A DNA stretch of 64,000 nt from JAGXTF01 sp044224315 (GTDB taxonomy: Bacteria > Bacteroidota > Bacteroidia > NS11-12g > UBA955). The stretch is taken from NCBI GenBank assembly GCA_044224315.1, contig JBGAKR010000004.1, forward strand, positions 271,324-335,323. The letters run 5' to 3'. Shown one piece after another: positions 42,674-51,369 of the stretch. Within the stretch, counting starts at the first letter, position 1; each line of letters opens with the position of its first letter. A program made the translations under genes and the position numbers. The notes below the pieces were generated by a model. The model did no database searches. It was not told the origin of the DNA and worked only from the letters and a program-made list of their open reading frames with translations.

Positions 42674-43605
42674 AAATAATCAGGTGTATTTTACCGGTAT
42701 TTTTAGTGCTGATTTTATTCGCATTTGCGCCAGAAAAAAAAGTACCCGAATTGCCTAAAAATGAAATTGAATTAGGCAAATTATTATTCTTCGATCCTAT
42801 ACTTTCAGCCAACCATAAAACCAGTTGTGCCAGTTGTCATAAACCCGAGTTTGCCTTTGCCGATACCACCCCATTTTCGAAGGGTTTTAATGGCAAACCC
42901 ACAGCGCGCAATACTCCCTCGGTAATGAATATGACCGACCGACCCTATTTGTTTTGGGACGGACGATCGCCCAACCTGGAGGACCAGGCCCTGCACCCCA
43001 TTCAAAACAATGTAGAGATGGGCATGACCATGGAAAAAACCATTCATCGTTTGGCTAAAAATAAATTTTATAAGCAGGCATTTAAATCCATTTATAATTC
43101 GGCACCCACTGCTGCATTGCTGGGCAAAGCCATTGCGGCCTATGAAAGAACGCTTGAAACCGGCGACTCCCCTTTTGATTTATTCATGAATGACGATAGC
43201 AGCCAAATGACCGAATCTGCGATGCGTGGCCGTATGCTATTTGTTGAAAAAGCGCATTGTTTTGATTGCCATTTTACCCCTGATTTTACCTCCGATGAAT
43301 TTAAAAATATTGGATTATTCAATGGAAAAGATTTGAATGATAGCGGCCGGTACAATGTAAGCAAAGACCCTTCAGATATTGGCAAATTTAAAGTACCCGG
43401 CCTGCGCAATATCGCCAAAACTGCACCCTATATGCACAATGGGAAATTTAAAACTTTGGAACAGGTGGTGGAATATTATAATAATCCCGCAGCGTTTGTG
43501 CCCGATGCCATCGGCCGCGATAGTATTTTAAACCAACCCCTGAATCTCAGTGCTACTGAAAAAGCCGATTTGGTGGCTTTTTTGCGTAGTTTAAGCAGTC
43601 GTTGA
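42670..43605 (+). CDS. Dihaem cytochrome c peroxidase (MauG/CcpA family)
   Basis: 311 residues. An N-terminal hydrophobic stretch (MKIIRCILPVFLVLILFAFA) exports or anchors it in the periplasm. Two haem c sites: CASCH (53-57) and CFDCH (197-201), with NTPSVMN, FWDGRS and the C-terminal FKVPGLRNIAKTAPYMHNG bearing the distal Met ligand, all typical. It reduces H2O2 using electrons from small cytochromes. Overlaps the RluA gene by 4 nt. It ends 1 nt before the convergent gene stop, with no terminator. Confidence 0.92.
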   Translation: MKIIRCILPVFLVLILFAFAPEKKVPELPKNEIELGKLLFFDPILSANHKTSCASCHKPEFAFADTTPFSKGFNGKPTARNTPSVMNMTDRPYLFWDGRSPNLEDQALHPIQNNVEMGMTMEKTIHRLAKNKFYKQAFKSIYNSAPTAALLGKAIAAYERTLETGDSPFDLFMNDDSSQMTESAMRGRMLFVEKAHCFDCHFTPDFTSDEFKNIGLFNGKDLNDSGRYNVSKDPSDIGKFKVPGLRNIAKTAPYMHNGKFKTLEQVVEYYNNPAAFVPDAIGRDSILNQPLNLSATEKADLVAFLRSLSSR

Positions 43606-43606
43606 T

Positions 43607-45202
43607 TCAATACTGAGCCCCGCGTAAATAATAGTTAGGTGCGTATAAAAAGTTAGTTTTTTCTGCCTCCAGCAAATATTTATTAGAGGGGAATTTTTTC
43701 AATCCATCGTGTACTATTTTCAATGCCTTCTCAGTATCCTTATATTGATGCGCATTGCAGGCATAGGACAAAATAAAACTAACCGCAAGAATTTCCTTAA
43801 CTGCAAAAATTCCGGGCCTGTCGATAGCCTTATCCGCCACCTCAGAAAACTTGTTCCATTTAAACTTATCCAGGGCATAACCAGGCGAAAAAATGCGTTG
43901 GTAATTGTATTCACATACAGAAAACAACATTGCGTACCGAATATTCTCATACTCCTCGTACATATCCAATTCGTTTATATTGACTAAAGTATACAATATT
44001 GTATCTTTTAATTGCACGCTGCTATCATTAAGGCCTGTGAGCATATTGCGAATACAAAGTATCAAATTGTACCTCGAGTCCACATCAGTTTTAAACAACC
44101 CATAGGCAATTCTATAATGATGTATACCCTCCAGATAATTGGAATTTTTGGTGTAATACTCTCCTACTATTTTTGAATAGGCATATTTTACATCTTTTAA
44201 TTTTTTATAATCTCGTATAACATTAATATTAATATAAGAATCAAGTCCGGAAAATGACTGTATATCTCCATCGCGGAAAAGCACAGCCAATGCATAGGAA
44301 TAAAGGGTTTTAGTTAACCCTTCCTTATCATACAAATCGGCATATTTTATCTGACAACGAACCACTTGTGAAAAAGAATATTTAGTAGGATTATTTCCCA
44401 TCTGGTCTAAAATGGTTCCAATAATATAATTGGTTCCTACGCGTGGATAAAGATTGCGGGAAATACGCAAAATCTCTAAACTTTGCACATACCTGTCAGA
44501 GTCAGCGGCCAGAATGCCATAATTATAATAACTCAATCCGGCCAGTTGGCGCAAACAAATGGTTTTACTTTGGTAGTATTTTTCATCAAACAATTTATCT
44601 ACCCCTTTTTCCTCAATTTCCGCCCGGGTTACCAATTTGTTTTTTTCCATCTCTTCGAGATAAGCCGTCTTTTGCTTGCGCGTAATTTGCACTAAATCCT
44701 GAGGTAAGGTTGTTTCTACATCCAACTCTTTGCCCTCAACCAACACGGTTAAATAAACATGGGTGGTAAGCTCTTTGATTAGGTACGGAATATCCATTCG
44801 CCTAAAAATAAGTGCATACAGGGCAGATGAGGTTACACAATTATATGTACCTGATTTAAATATTTCGGAGAATTGAACATTGTCCGTGTATTTAATTAAA
44901 AATTCTTTGTGAATGGCTTCAAATATTTTTTTCAGTACTTTTTCCTTTTTCCGTTCCGGATACAAAGTGGCCAACTTATCAGCATATTCATACAAACGGT
45001 GCTTGTTAAAAAAATAACTGCTACTATCGGTATTGTGAATATAATAAAACGCCTCGAAGCTGTCGATTTTACCGGTTTTGAGGAAATGATCTATCATTCT
45101 GCCTTCATTTACCGATTCGTACTGCATTGTGTCTTGCCCATATAATGGCGCCAAAAAGCAGGCAAACACACAGAGAAATAATGATTTAATTAAAAAATGC
45201 AT
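43607..45202 (-). CDS. Exported transglutaminase-like protein
   Basis: 531 residues from the ATG at 45202 (a TTG three codons upstream is less likely, since it lies within the promoter box). Signal peptide MHFLIKSLFLCVFACFLAPL, cleaved near YGQ. Residues ~85-170 have the transglutaminase/cysteine-protease-like triad order: Cys122 in TYNCVTSSALY, His148 in TTHVYLTV, Asp161 in ELDVETT. The rest is helical, TPR-like (YVQSLEILRISRNLYP, YLEGIHHYRIAYGLF, TEKALKIVHDGLKKFP). Possibly acts on peptidoglycan or envelope proteins. No known named family is recognised. Confidence 0.72.
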   Translation of the reverse strand: MHFLIKSLFLCVFACFLAPLYGQDTMQYESVNEGRMIDHFLKTGKIDSFEAFYYIHNTDSSSYFFNKHRLYEYADKLATLYPERKKEKVLKKIFEAIHKEFLIKYTDNVQFSEIFKSGTYNCVTSSALYALIFRRMDIPYLIKELTTHVYLTVLVEGKELDVETTLPQDLVQITRKQKTAYLEEMEKNKLVTRAEIEEKGVDKLFDEKYYQSKTICLRQLAGLSYYNYGILAADSDRYVQSLEILRISRNLYPRVGTNYIIGTILDQMGNNPTKYSFSQVVRCQIKYADLYDKEGLTKTLYSYALAVLFRDGDIQSFSGLDSYININVIRDYKKLKDVKYAYSKIVGEYYTKNSNYLEGIHHYRIAYGLFKTDVDSRYNLILCIRNMLTGLNDSSVQLKDTILYTLVNINELDMYEEYENIRYAMLFSVCEYNYQRIFSPGYALDKFKWNKFSEVADKAIDRPGIFAVKEILAVSFILSYACNAHQYKDTEKALKIVHDGLKKFPSNKYLLEAEKTNFLYAPNYYLRGAQY

Positions 45203-45208
45203 AGGCCG

Positions 45209-45216
45209 CAAATGTA
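45209..45216 (-). promoter_or_regulatory. Promoter box 6 nt upstream of start 45202
   Basis: Minus strand TACATTTG-CGGCCT-ATG, a perfect TAnnTTTG element. Confidence 0.5.
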
Positions 45217-45416
45217 ATTATCCCATGATAATTCTCAGAATTCGCAGGTATTATTTTTTTCTTTGAATAGTTACAAATACTTAACCTGTTGAATTTCTTA
45301 CACTTAAAACTTAAACACAGATAAACAATCTTAATTTTGGCTCATTTTTTGCTGCCTTATCTAGAAGTTATAAATTTCAGACTACTGGAATAAAGTAAAC
45401 GAAAAAAAACCTGCAT

Positions 45417-45902
45417 TTGTCCCAGAATCCTGCCGAAAATATTGCCACTGAATACAACAAAGTAAAGGATTTAATTGCATCCAAAATAAAAACCATACGC
45501 AAAAAAAAGCCCAAAAATTTGGAGGCTATTTTTGAAGAAAAACACGAAGAGGTGTTCAGCGAAATAGATTGCCTGGATTGTGGCAATTGCTGTAAAACCG
45601 CCAGTCCCATGCTGTTTGAAAAAGACATAGAACGCCTGGCTTCGCACCTGAAAATGAAACCCGGGGCATTTATAGAGAAATATGTATTTTTAGATACCGA
45701 CGATTTTTATGCTTTTAAACAAACCCCTTGTCCGTTTTTAGGTGCCGATAATTATTGCTCGGTGTACGAACACAGGCCCAAAGCCTGCCGCGAATACCCG
45801 CATACCAACCAGCGCAAAATGCATACCCTGTTGTTTCTGGCCGAAAAAAATGCCAGCATTTGTCCGGCAGTACTGAGAATTTTACAGCGCATAGAGGTTT
45901 GA
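45417..45902 (+). CDS. YkgJ-family cysteine cluster protein
   Basis: 161 residues. No ATG is available; the frame opens after a stop at 45396, so TTG at 45417 (or CTG at 45411) must start it. The cysteine cluster CLDCGNCCK (~56-64), CPFLGADNYCSVYEHRPKAC and a last Cys near the end (SICPAV) are the expected Fe-S/zinc ligands of YkgJ proteins, whose function is not known. Its stop codon TGA at 45900-45902 lies immediately before the truncated lepA sequence, which is abnormal; the last few residues may also be affected. Confidence 0.85.
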   Translation: MSQNPAENIATEYNKVKDLIASKIKTIRKKKPKNLEAIFEEKHEEVFSEIDCLDCGNCCKTASPMLFEKDIERLASHLKMKPGAFIEKYVFLDTDDFYAFKQTPCPFLGADNYCSVYEHRPKACREYPHTNQRKMHTLLFLAEKNASICPAVLRILQRIEV

Positions 45903-45904
45903 AT

Positions 45905-47638
45905 TCAGCCGACAGGCTGTTGGAATATACCGATACCGTTAGTAAACGCGAGGCCCAGGCCCAGATTCTGGATGATATGGATCTGGAACGCGAACGCGGC
46001 ATTACCATTAAAAGCCATGCCATTCAAATGGGTTACAAGTTTGAAGGCAAAGACTATACCCTCAACCTGATTGATACCCCCGGCCATGTAGATTTTTCTT
46101 ATGAAGTAAGCCGAAGCATCGCGGCCTGCGAAGGGGCCCTGCTGATTGTAGATGCCACTCAGGGCATACAGGCCCAAACCATATCCAACCTGTTTATGGC
46201 CCTGGAACACAATCTTACCATTATTCCCATTCTGAATAAAATGGACCTGCCCGGCGCCATGCCCGAGGAGGTGAGCGACCAGATTATAGAGCTGCTGGGT
46301 TGCGAAAAAGAAGACATTATCCCTGCCAGTGGTAAAACCGGTATGGGTGTGCACGATATTCTGCATGCCATTGTAAAGCGGGTTCCACCCCCGGTGGGTA
46401 ATATTGATGCGCCTTTTAAAGCGCTGATTTTCGACTCGGTTTTTAATCCTTTCCGCGGCATTATCGCCTACTACAAAGTTTTGGATGGCAAAATTAAAAA
46501 AGGCCAGCACGTAAAATTCATGAACACCGGACAGGATTATCTGGCCGATGAAGTGGGTGTGCTGAAACTAAATCTGCTGCCCCAAAACGAAGTAAAAGCC
46601 GGGGATGTGGGTTATATCATATCGGGCATTAAAGAGGCCCGCGAGGTAAAAGTGGGCGATACTATTACCGACTTTGAAAACCCTGCCGAGGAAGCCATCA
46701 AAGGGTTTGAGGATGTAAAACCCATGGTATTTGCTGGGATTTATCCTGTAGATACTGAAGACTACGAAGAACTGCGCGAGAGCATGGTAAAACTGCAGCT
46801 CAATGATGCCAGCCTGGTGTTTGAACTGGAAAGCAGCGCGGCACTGGGCTTCGGATTCCGCTGCGGATTTTTGGGTATGCTGCACATGGAAATTATCCAG
46901 GAACGCCTTGAACGAGAGTTTGGAATGACCGTTATTACCACCGTGCCCAACGTTAGTTACCGCGCTTCCCTCACCAAAGGCGAAATGCTGGATGTAAACA
47001 ACCCATCCGACCTGCCCCCACCCGAAAAAACCGACTATATCGAAGAACCCTATATCACCGCTTCTGTAATTACCAAATCTGAATATGTGGGTGCCATTAT
47101 GGGACTTTGCATGGACAAGCGAGGTACCCTTAAAAATCAGCATTACCTTACCGCCGACCGTGTAGAAATCATATTTGAAATGCCCCTGGCCGAGATTGTG
47201 TTTGATTTTTACGATCGCCTTAAAACCATTAGCCGTGGTTATGCCAGTTTTGACTACCACCCCCTGGGATGGAGAGAAAGCAAACTGGTTAAAATGGACA
47301 TTTTGCTGAATACAAAACCGGTGGATGCATTAAGTGCCATTATTCACCGCGACAATGCATTTGACCTGGGTAAAAAAATCTGCAAAAAGCTGAAAGATTT
47401 AATTCCACGCCAGCAGTTCGAAATAGCCATACAGGCCGGTGTTGGAGCCAAAATTATTGCCCGCGAAACCATTTCGGCCCTGCGCAAAGATGTAACTGCA
47501 AAATGTTACGGAGGTGATATCAGCCGTAAACGCAAACTGCTCGAAAAACAAAAGGCCGGTAAAAAACGCATGCGCCAAGTGGGAAACGTAGAAATTCCGC
47601 AAAGCGCATTTATGGCCGTTTTGAAACTCAACGATTAA
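45905..47638 (+). CDS. lepA: Elongation factor 4 (LepA), N-terminus with G1 P-loop missing
   Basis: LepA homology begins abruptly at ADRLLEYTDTVSKRE (from 45908). The first ~21 residues of normal LepA, including the GTP-binding P-loop (AHIDHGKS), are absent; in front of it is the end of ykgJ, read in another frame back to 45755. Intact are G2 (ERERGITIKS), G3 (DTPGHVDF), G4 (NKMD), G5 (ASGKTG), the EF-G-like domains and the C-terminal KLLEKQKAGKKRMRQVG. Without G1 it could not bind GTP normally, so either the gene is disabled or the junction is an assembly error. No proper start codon or promoter precedes it. Confidence 0.85.
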   Translation, partial: SADRLLEYTDTVSKREAQAQILDDMDLERERGITIKSHAIQMGYKFEGKDYTLNLIDTPGHVDFSYEVSRSIAACEGALLIVDATQGIQAQTISNLFMALEHNLTIIPILNKMDLPGAMPEEVSDQIIELLGCEKEDIIPASGKTGMGVHDILHAIVKRVPPPVGNIDAPFKALIFDSVFNPFRGIIAYYKVLDGKIKKGQHVKFMNTGQDYLADEVGVLKLNLLPQNEVKAGDVGYIISGIKEAREVKVGDTITDFENPAEEAIKGFEDVKPMVFAGIYPVDTEDYEELRESMVKLQLNDASLVFELESSAALGFGFRCGFLGMLHMEIIQERLEREFGMTVITTVPNVSYRASLTKGEMLDVNNPSDLPPPEKTDYIEEPYITASVITKSEYVGAIMGLCMDKRGTLKNQHYLTADRVEIIFEMPLAEIVFDFYDRLKTISRGYASFDYHPLGWRESKLVKMDILLNTKPVDALSAIIHRDNAFDLGKKICKKLKDLIPRQQFEIAIQAGVGAKIIARETISALRKDVTAKCYGGDISRKRKLLEKQKAGKKRMRQVGNVEIPQSAFMAVLKLND

Positions 47639-47675
47639 GAGACAACCTTTTAAGCTTTGACTTGTCTATGAAGGT

Positions 47676-48029
47676 ATGAAAACCTTTATAGCAATTTTGG
47701 CGGCTGGTATGCTACTTACCTATACCGCTTGTAAAAAAAGCATGGAAAAACCGGCGGAAAAGTTTACGGCCAAAATAGTTTGCGGGGATTGTACATGGTT
47801 ATTGCAAAAGGGCAGCAAAGCACTGGTAACGAATAAACCCAAAGCGAAATACAACGAAACTGTAGAAATTTCAGCCAAAAAAGGCGATACCATTTTGTTT
47901 TTCGGATATAACTACAGCCTCTCAGAAAACATGGATGGCTATTTGTTAAAAGGGAATTCAGAACTCAAACATGGGGTTACGCATTGCGGCGGAAATCCTA
48001 CATTTTTTATGGAATACATAGTTCCATAA
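47676..48029 (+). CDS. Small lipoprotein of unknown function
   Basis: 117 residues. Signal sequence MKTFIAILAAGMLLTYTACKK with a lipobox ending at Cys19. The mature domain is beta-rich with a CGDCTW motif (~37-42) and a late HCGG (~107), so a possible disulphide or metal site. The region KGDTILFFGYNYSL resembles a small Ig-like or plug fold. It follows lepA by 37 nt. I do not recognise a family. Confidence 0.6.
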   Translation: MKTFIAILAAGMLLTYTACKKSMEKPAEKFTAKIVCGDCTWLLQKGSKALVTNKPKAKYNETVEISAKKGDTILFFGYNYSLSENMDGYLLKGNSELKHGVTHCGGNPTFFMEYIVP

Positions 48030-48236
48030 AATTAAAATTTGGATACAAATAAATGTCATTTTATCCGGTAGATAATAATTTGCATTTATTATTTTTTTCT
48101 ACTTCTCAAGATCAATAAAACAAGGGCATTTACTATATTATCCGTATGCAAACGGATAAATAACTTGTGCAATTTTTGCATTTATTTTATACTTGTATTT
48201 ATACAGTTGTTAATTTTTTAGGCAGGTTTTAATTTT

Positions 48237-49361
48237 ATGCAAAATACAATTTCAGATCAGGAATTATTTTATCAAATCGCATTGATATGTGTACCCGGAA
48301 TTGGGCCTGTAGCGGGCAAAACACTCATCAGCTATTGCGGCAGTGCAGAGGCTGTTTTTACCTCTTCCAAAAAATTATTGGCCAAAATTCCGGGTGTTGG
48401 TCCAGTTTCAGCGCAAGCTATACAGGCTTATACCGATTTTTCGATTCCTGAAAATGAAATGCGTTTTATCATTCAGCACAGCATCCGGGGCATACATTAC
48501 AATTCGTCGGAGTATCCATTGCGATTGAAACAAAATATGGACAGCCCGCTGGTACTTTTTGTAAAAGGCAATGCCAACCTCAACCACGATAAAATTGTAG
48601 GGATAGTAGGTACCCGAAAATGCTCACCCTATGGGGTAGAAATGACACGCAGAATTATTGAAGGATTAAAACCCCACAATGCATATATTATTAGTGGTTT
48701 GGCTTTTGGTATTGACATTTGTGCCCATAAATATGCCATGGATATGGATATGCCTACCATGGGTGTGGTAGGACATGGATTGGATATTTTATACCCCGGT
48801 CAGCATAAAAACCATGCCCGCCGGATGATTGAACAAGGGGGCGCAGTAATTTCGGAATTTTTCAGTGGTACGCCCTTGAATAAAGACCTGTTTCCACGCC
48901 GCAACCGCATAGTGGCCGGGCTTTGCGATGCACTGATTGTGGTAGAAAGCATGGCCCGGGGCGGCAGTATGATTACAGCCGAAATTGCCAATAGCTACAA
49001 CCGCGATGTGTTTGCGGTACCAGGCAGGGCCACCGACCCCATGAGTGAGGGCTGCAACCTGTTAATCAAAAACCTGAAGGCCGCCATTTGTGAAAATGCC
49101 TTAGATATCAGCAATGGCATGAACTGGTATTTACCCGAGGATTCGAAACCCAGCCGACCCATACAAAATACCCTGCTGCTTGAATTAAATGACACTGAAA
49201 AATTAATTGTAAATGCCTTAAATAATGGCGAAAAACACTATGATGATTTGCTGTTTGAAACCCAAATACCTGTGAGCAAACTCAGCTATACCCTGCTGGA
49301 TTTAGAAATGAAAGGATTGCTGAAGGCATTACCCGGAAAAAAATATGGGATGTACCGCTGA
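48237..49361 (+). CDS. dprA: DNA processing protein DprA (Smf)
   Basis: 374 residues. The N-terminal helix-hairpin-helix region (CVPGIGPVAGKTLIS, IPGVGPVSAQAI) leads to the Rossmann-like DprA domain with GIVGTRKCSPYG, ISGLAFGIDICAHKYA, GHGLDILYP, PRRNRIVAGL and ARGGSMITAEIA; the C-terminal ~65 residues (NDTEKLIVNALNNGEKHYDD ... KYGMYR) are a winged helix. DprA binds incoming single-stranded DNA and loads RecA in natural transformation. A 200-nt AT-rich region lies upstream, with a small hairpin at 48138-48159. Confidence 0.94.
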   Translation: MQNTISDQELFYQIALICVPGIGPVAGKTLISYCGSAEAVFTSSKKLLAKIPGVGPVSAQAIQAYTDFSIPENEMRFIIQHSIRGIHYNSSEYPLRLKQNMDSPLVLFVKGNANLNHDKIVGIVGTRKCSPYGVEMTRRIIEGLKPHNAYIISGLAFGIDICAHKYAMDMDMPTMGVVGHGLDILYPGQHKNHARRMIEQGGAVISEFFSGTPLNKDLFPRRNRIVAGLCDALIVVESMARGGSMITAEIANSYNRDVFAVPGRATDPMSEGCNLLIKNLKAAICENALDISNGMNWYLPEDSKPSRPIQNTLLLELNDTEKLIVNALNNGEKHYDDLLFETQIPVSKLSYTLLDLEMKGLLKALPGKKYGMYR

Positions 49362-49375
49362 AGTACATCCCATAT
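49343..49375. terminator. Hairpin overlapping the dprA stop codon
   Basis: Perfect 13-bp stem ATATGGGATGTAC / GTACATCCCATAT around CGCTGAA, which includes the TGA stop. Lacks a following T run on either strand, so it may be an RNA-end-stabilising or weak termination structure between the convergent dprA and yidC genes. Confidence 0.45.
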
Positions 49376-49400
49376 GATATTTAGGTTTTAAATAGTCGGA

Positions 49401-51266
49401 TTATTTTTTGCCACCTTTTTTGGGAGGTGTAGCCGGGCGCTTGGTTTGGGCCTGTTTCATGGCTTCCTGCAAACGGGCCTGGAAAGCACTTTGCTTCACC
49501 GGCTTTTTACGCGATTCTGCAATTTGGGCATGCAATTTTTTATCGTCCACAGTACGGCGAATAATGGCCTGCTGCGCAAAGGTTACCATATTGCTTACAA
49601 AATAGTACCAGGTAAGTCCGCTGGCGTAATCATTCAATACACCCAGGAATATGATGGGCATAAAATACCCAATCCATTTCATTTGCCCGGTTACACCACT
49701 AATCTGGTTATTCAGGCGGGTATAAATCAGGGTAGAAACGGTCATCAATAGGGTAAATAAACTTACGTGGTTGCCATAGAATGGAATGTTAAATCCAAGA
49801 TTTAAAATGCTGTCGTACTGGCTTAAATCGTGCGACCAGAGGAAGGCTTTTTGCCTTAGCTCAAACGCATTGGGGAAAAACTGGAACATGGCAAACAGGA
49901 TGGGCATTTGAAGCAGCATGGGTACGCAACCACTCATAGGACTCACCCCTGCTTTTTTGTACAAGGCCATATTTTCAACCTGCATTTTTTGCATGTCGCC
50001 ATTGTGTTTTTCTTTGATGGCATCCAACTCGGGTTTCAGTATACGCATTTTTGCTGTGCTGATGTATGAACGATATACCAGCGGCAACAAGATGGATTTG
50101 ATGAACAGGGTAAGCAGTAAAATAATAATACCCATGCTGGCAATTTTGTTTTCGAGGAAGTTGAAAACGGGAATTACCATCCAGCGGTTTACCCAGCCAA
50201 AAATTCCCCATCCCAAGGGCACCATGCGTTGCAGGTCATGGTCTGCAATACCCACATTTAATTCTTTCAATGTTTTAAAATGGTTAGGACCAAAGTAAAA
50301 AGCCATATTATAGCTTTTCTTTTCTTCCAATCCATAATCCAGCCACATTTCGGCCTTCATATCTTTCACCATATCCTTTTCCTTGGTTTCTTTCCAGCCC
50401 ACAACGGCTTCTTTGTCTATGGCATCTTTTGAAATCAGGGTGGTGTTGAAGTACTGCTGTTTAAAAGCAATCCACATGGGCTTTGCTGTAATTTTCTTTT
50501 CTTCAGCACCGGCAGGGCTCAGTTTTTCAGGATTTTCGTCGGCTATTTTATAAAGCGGATAACTGTTTTGGGTTTCCCATTTCAGCTCGCGTTCCTGTTT
50601 GGGCAGCACCACTTGCCAGGTTAATTTCAGATCGGGGTTACCTTTGAAAATATCGTTTTGAATGCCATGCAGCTCCAGTTTGTAATCTACTAAAAAGTTT
50701 TGGGTATTGAGGGTGTAAATCTGATCGATATAGCCGCCTTTGCCATTGGCTAAACGCATGGTTACTGAGTTGGCCGTAGCATTTACAGGTTCCCAAAAAA
50801 GCTGATCGGTACGCAGGGTTCCTTCAGAGTTCGATTGGGCGTTGCGGGTTTGCAATTCATAGTAAAAGTTTGAGTGTTTTTCGTCGAACATTACCAATTC
50901 CGAAGAATCCGAACGTTTGTATTCATTCAGTTTTACACTGCTTATGCGCCCACCCTTGGTGGTGAGTTTTACAGTAAGGCTTTTGTTTTTTAGCTCAATG
51001 ATTTTAGCGGTTCCTTCTGCATTTTTGGCAAACCCTCCGATACTTTTGGCTAAAGCTGAGGAATCGGGTGCTTCAGCGGCAGTTTTTACCACTGAATCTT
51101 TTGCGGTTGTTGCAGCAGGGGCTTTGCGGTTTTTTTCTACCAGGGCAATACTGTCTTTGATTTTTTGCTCGCGGGCCAGCTGCGCCTCAGAGGGCGAGGT
51201 CCACCAGTAATAACCTACCAGTATCAGAAAAATGAGAGATAAACCTACGATGGTATTACGATCCAT
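49401..51266 (-). CDS. yidC: Membrane protein insertase YidC
   Basis: 621 residues, typical for Bacteroidota. An N-terminal helix (MDRNTIVGLSLIFLILVGYY) is followed by the large periplasmic beta-sandwich (~85-350) and the Oxa1-type core with five helices (about 355-575), including SGCVPMLLQMPILFAMFQFF and the hydrophilic-groove Arg in LVYRSYIS. The basic tail (TKRPATPPKKGGKK) likely binds ribosomes. It inserts and folds inner-membrane proteins. rnpA, rpmH and pyrG are not next to it here. A TAATTTCG box lies 13 nt before the start. Confidence 0.95.
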   Translation of the reverse strand: MDRNTIVGLSLIFLILVGYYWWTSPSEAQLAREQKIKDSIALVEKNRKAPAATTAKDSVVKTAAEAPDSSALAKSIGGFAKNAEGTAKIIELKNKSLTVKLTTKGGRISSVKLNEYKRSDSSELVMFDEKHSNFYYELQTRNAQSNSEGTLRTDQLFWEPVNATANSVTMRLANGKGGYIDQIYTLNTQNFLVDYKLELHGIQNDIFKGNPDLKLTWQVVLPKQERELKWETQNSYPLYKIADENPEKLSPAGAEEKKITAKPMWIAFKQQYFNTTLISKDAIDKEAVVGWKETKEKDMVKDMKAEMWLDYGLEEKKSYNMAFYFGPNHFKTLKELNVGIADHDLQRMVPLGWGIFGWVNRWMVIPVFNFLENKIASMGIIILLLTLFIKSILLPLVYRSYISTAKMRILKPELDAIKEKHNGDMQKMQVENMALYKKAGVSPMSGCVPMLLQMPILFAMFQFFPNAFELRQKAFLWSHDLSQYDSILNLGFNIPFYGNHVSLFTLLMTVSTLIYTRLNNQISGVTGQMKWIGYFMPIIFLGVLNDYASGLTWYYFVSNMVTFAQQAIIRRTVDDKKLHAQIAESRKKPVKQSAFQARLQEAMKQAQTKRPATPPKKGGKK

Positions 51267-51279
51267 GATTTTAGGGGCG

Positions 51280-51287
51280 CGAAATTA
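51280..51287 (-). promoter_or_regulatory. Putative promoter box for yidC
   Basis: Minus strand TAATTTCG, a TAnnTTTG-type element 13 nt upstream of the yidC ATG. Confidence 0.35.
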
Positions 51288-51369
51288 GGTAAAAAAGCGC
51301 TACCTGCATAAGAAAGCATCGGCTTTTGATGCCATTTAAACGATGCCGATCGGAAACCTCTGTTTTGAC

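Noticed and set aside
45755..45904. Real N-terminal extension of LepA in the frame upstream of 45905
   Set aside because: This stretch is the coding sequence of ykgJ read in another frame; it has no resemblance to LepA or any domain.
45901..45906. Cloning scar (GAATTC) at the lepA junction
   Set aside because: A single 6-bp site can occur by chance and another lies at 45237; it is only noted, not used as evidence of an artefact.
48138..48159. Hairpin TTATCCGT-ACGGATAA as a terminator
   Set aside because: It has no T tract and stands in the dprA upstream region; it may be an operator or chance.
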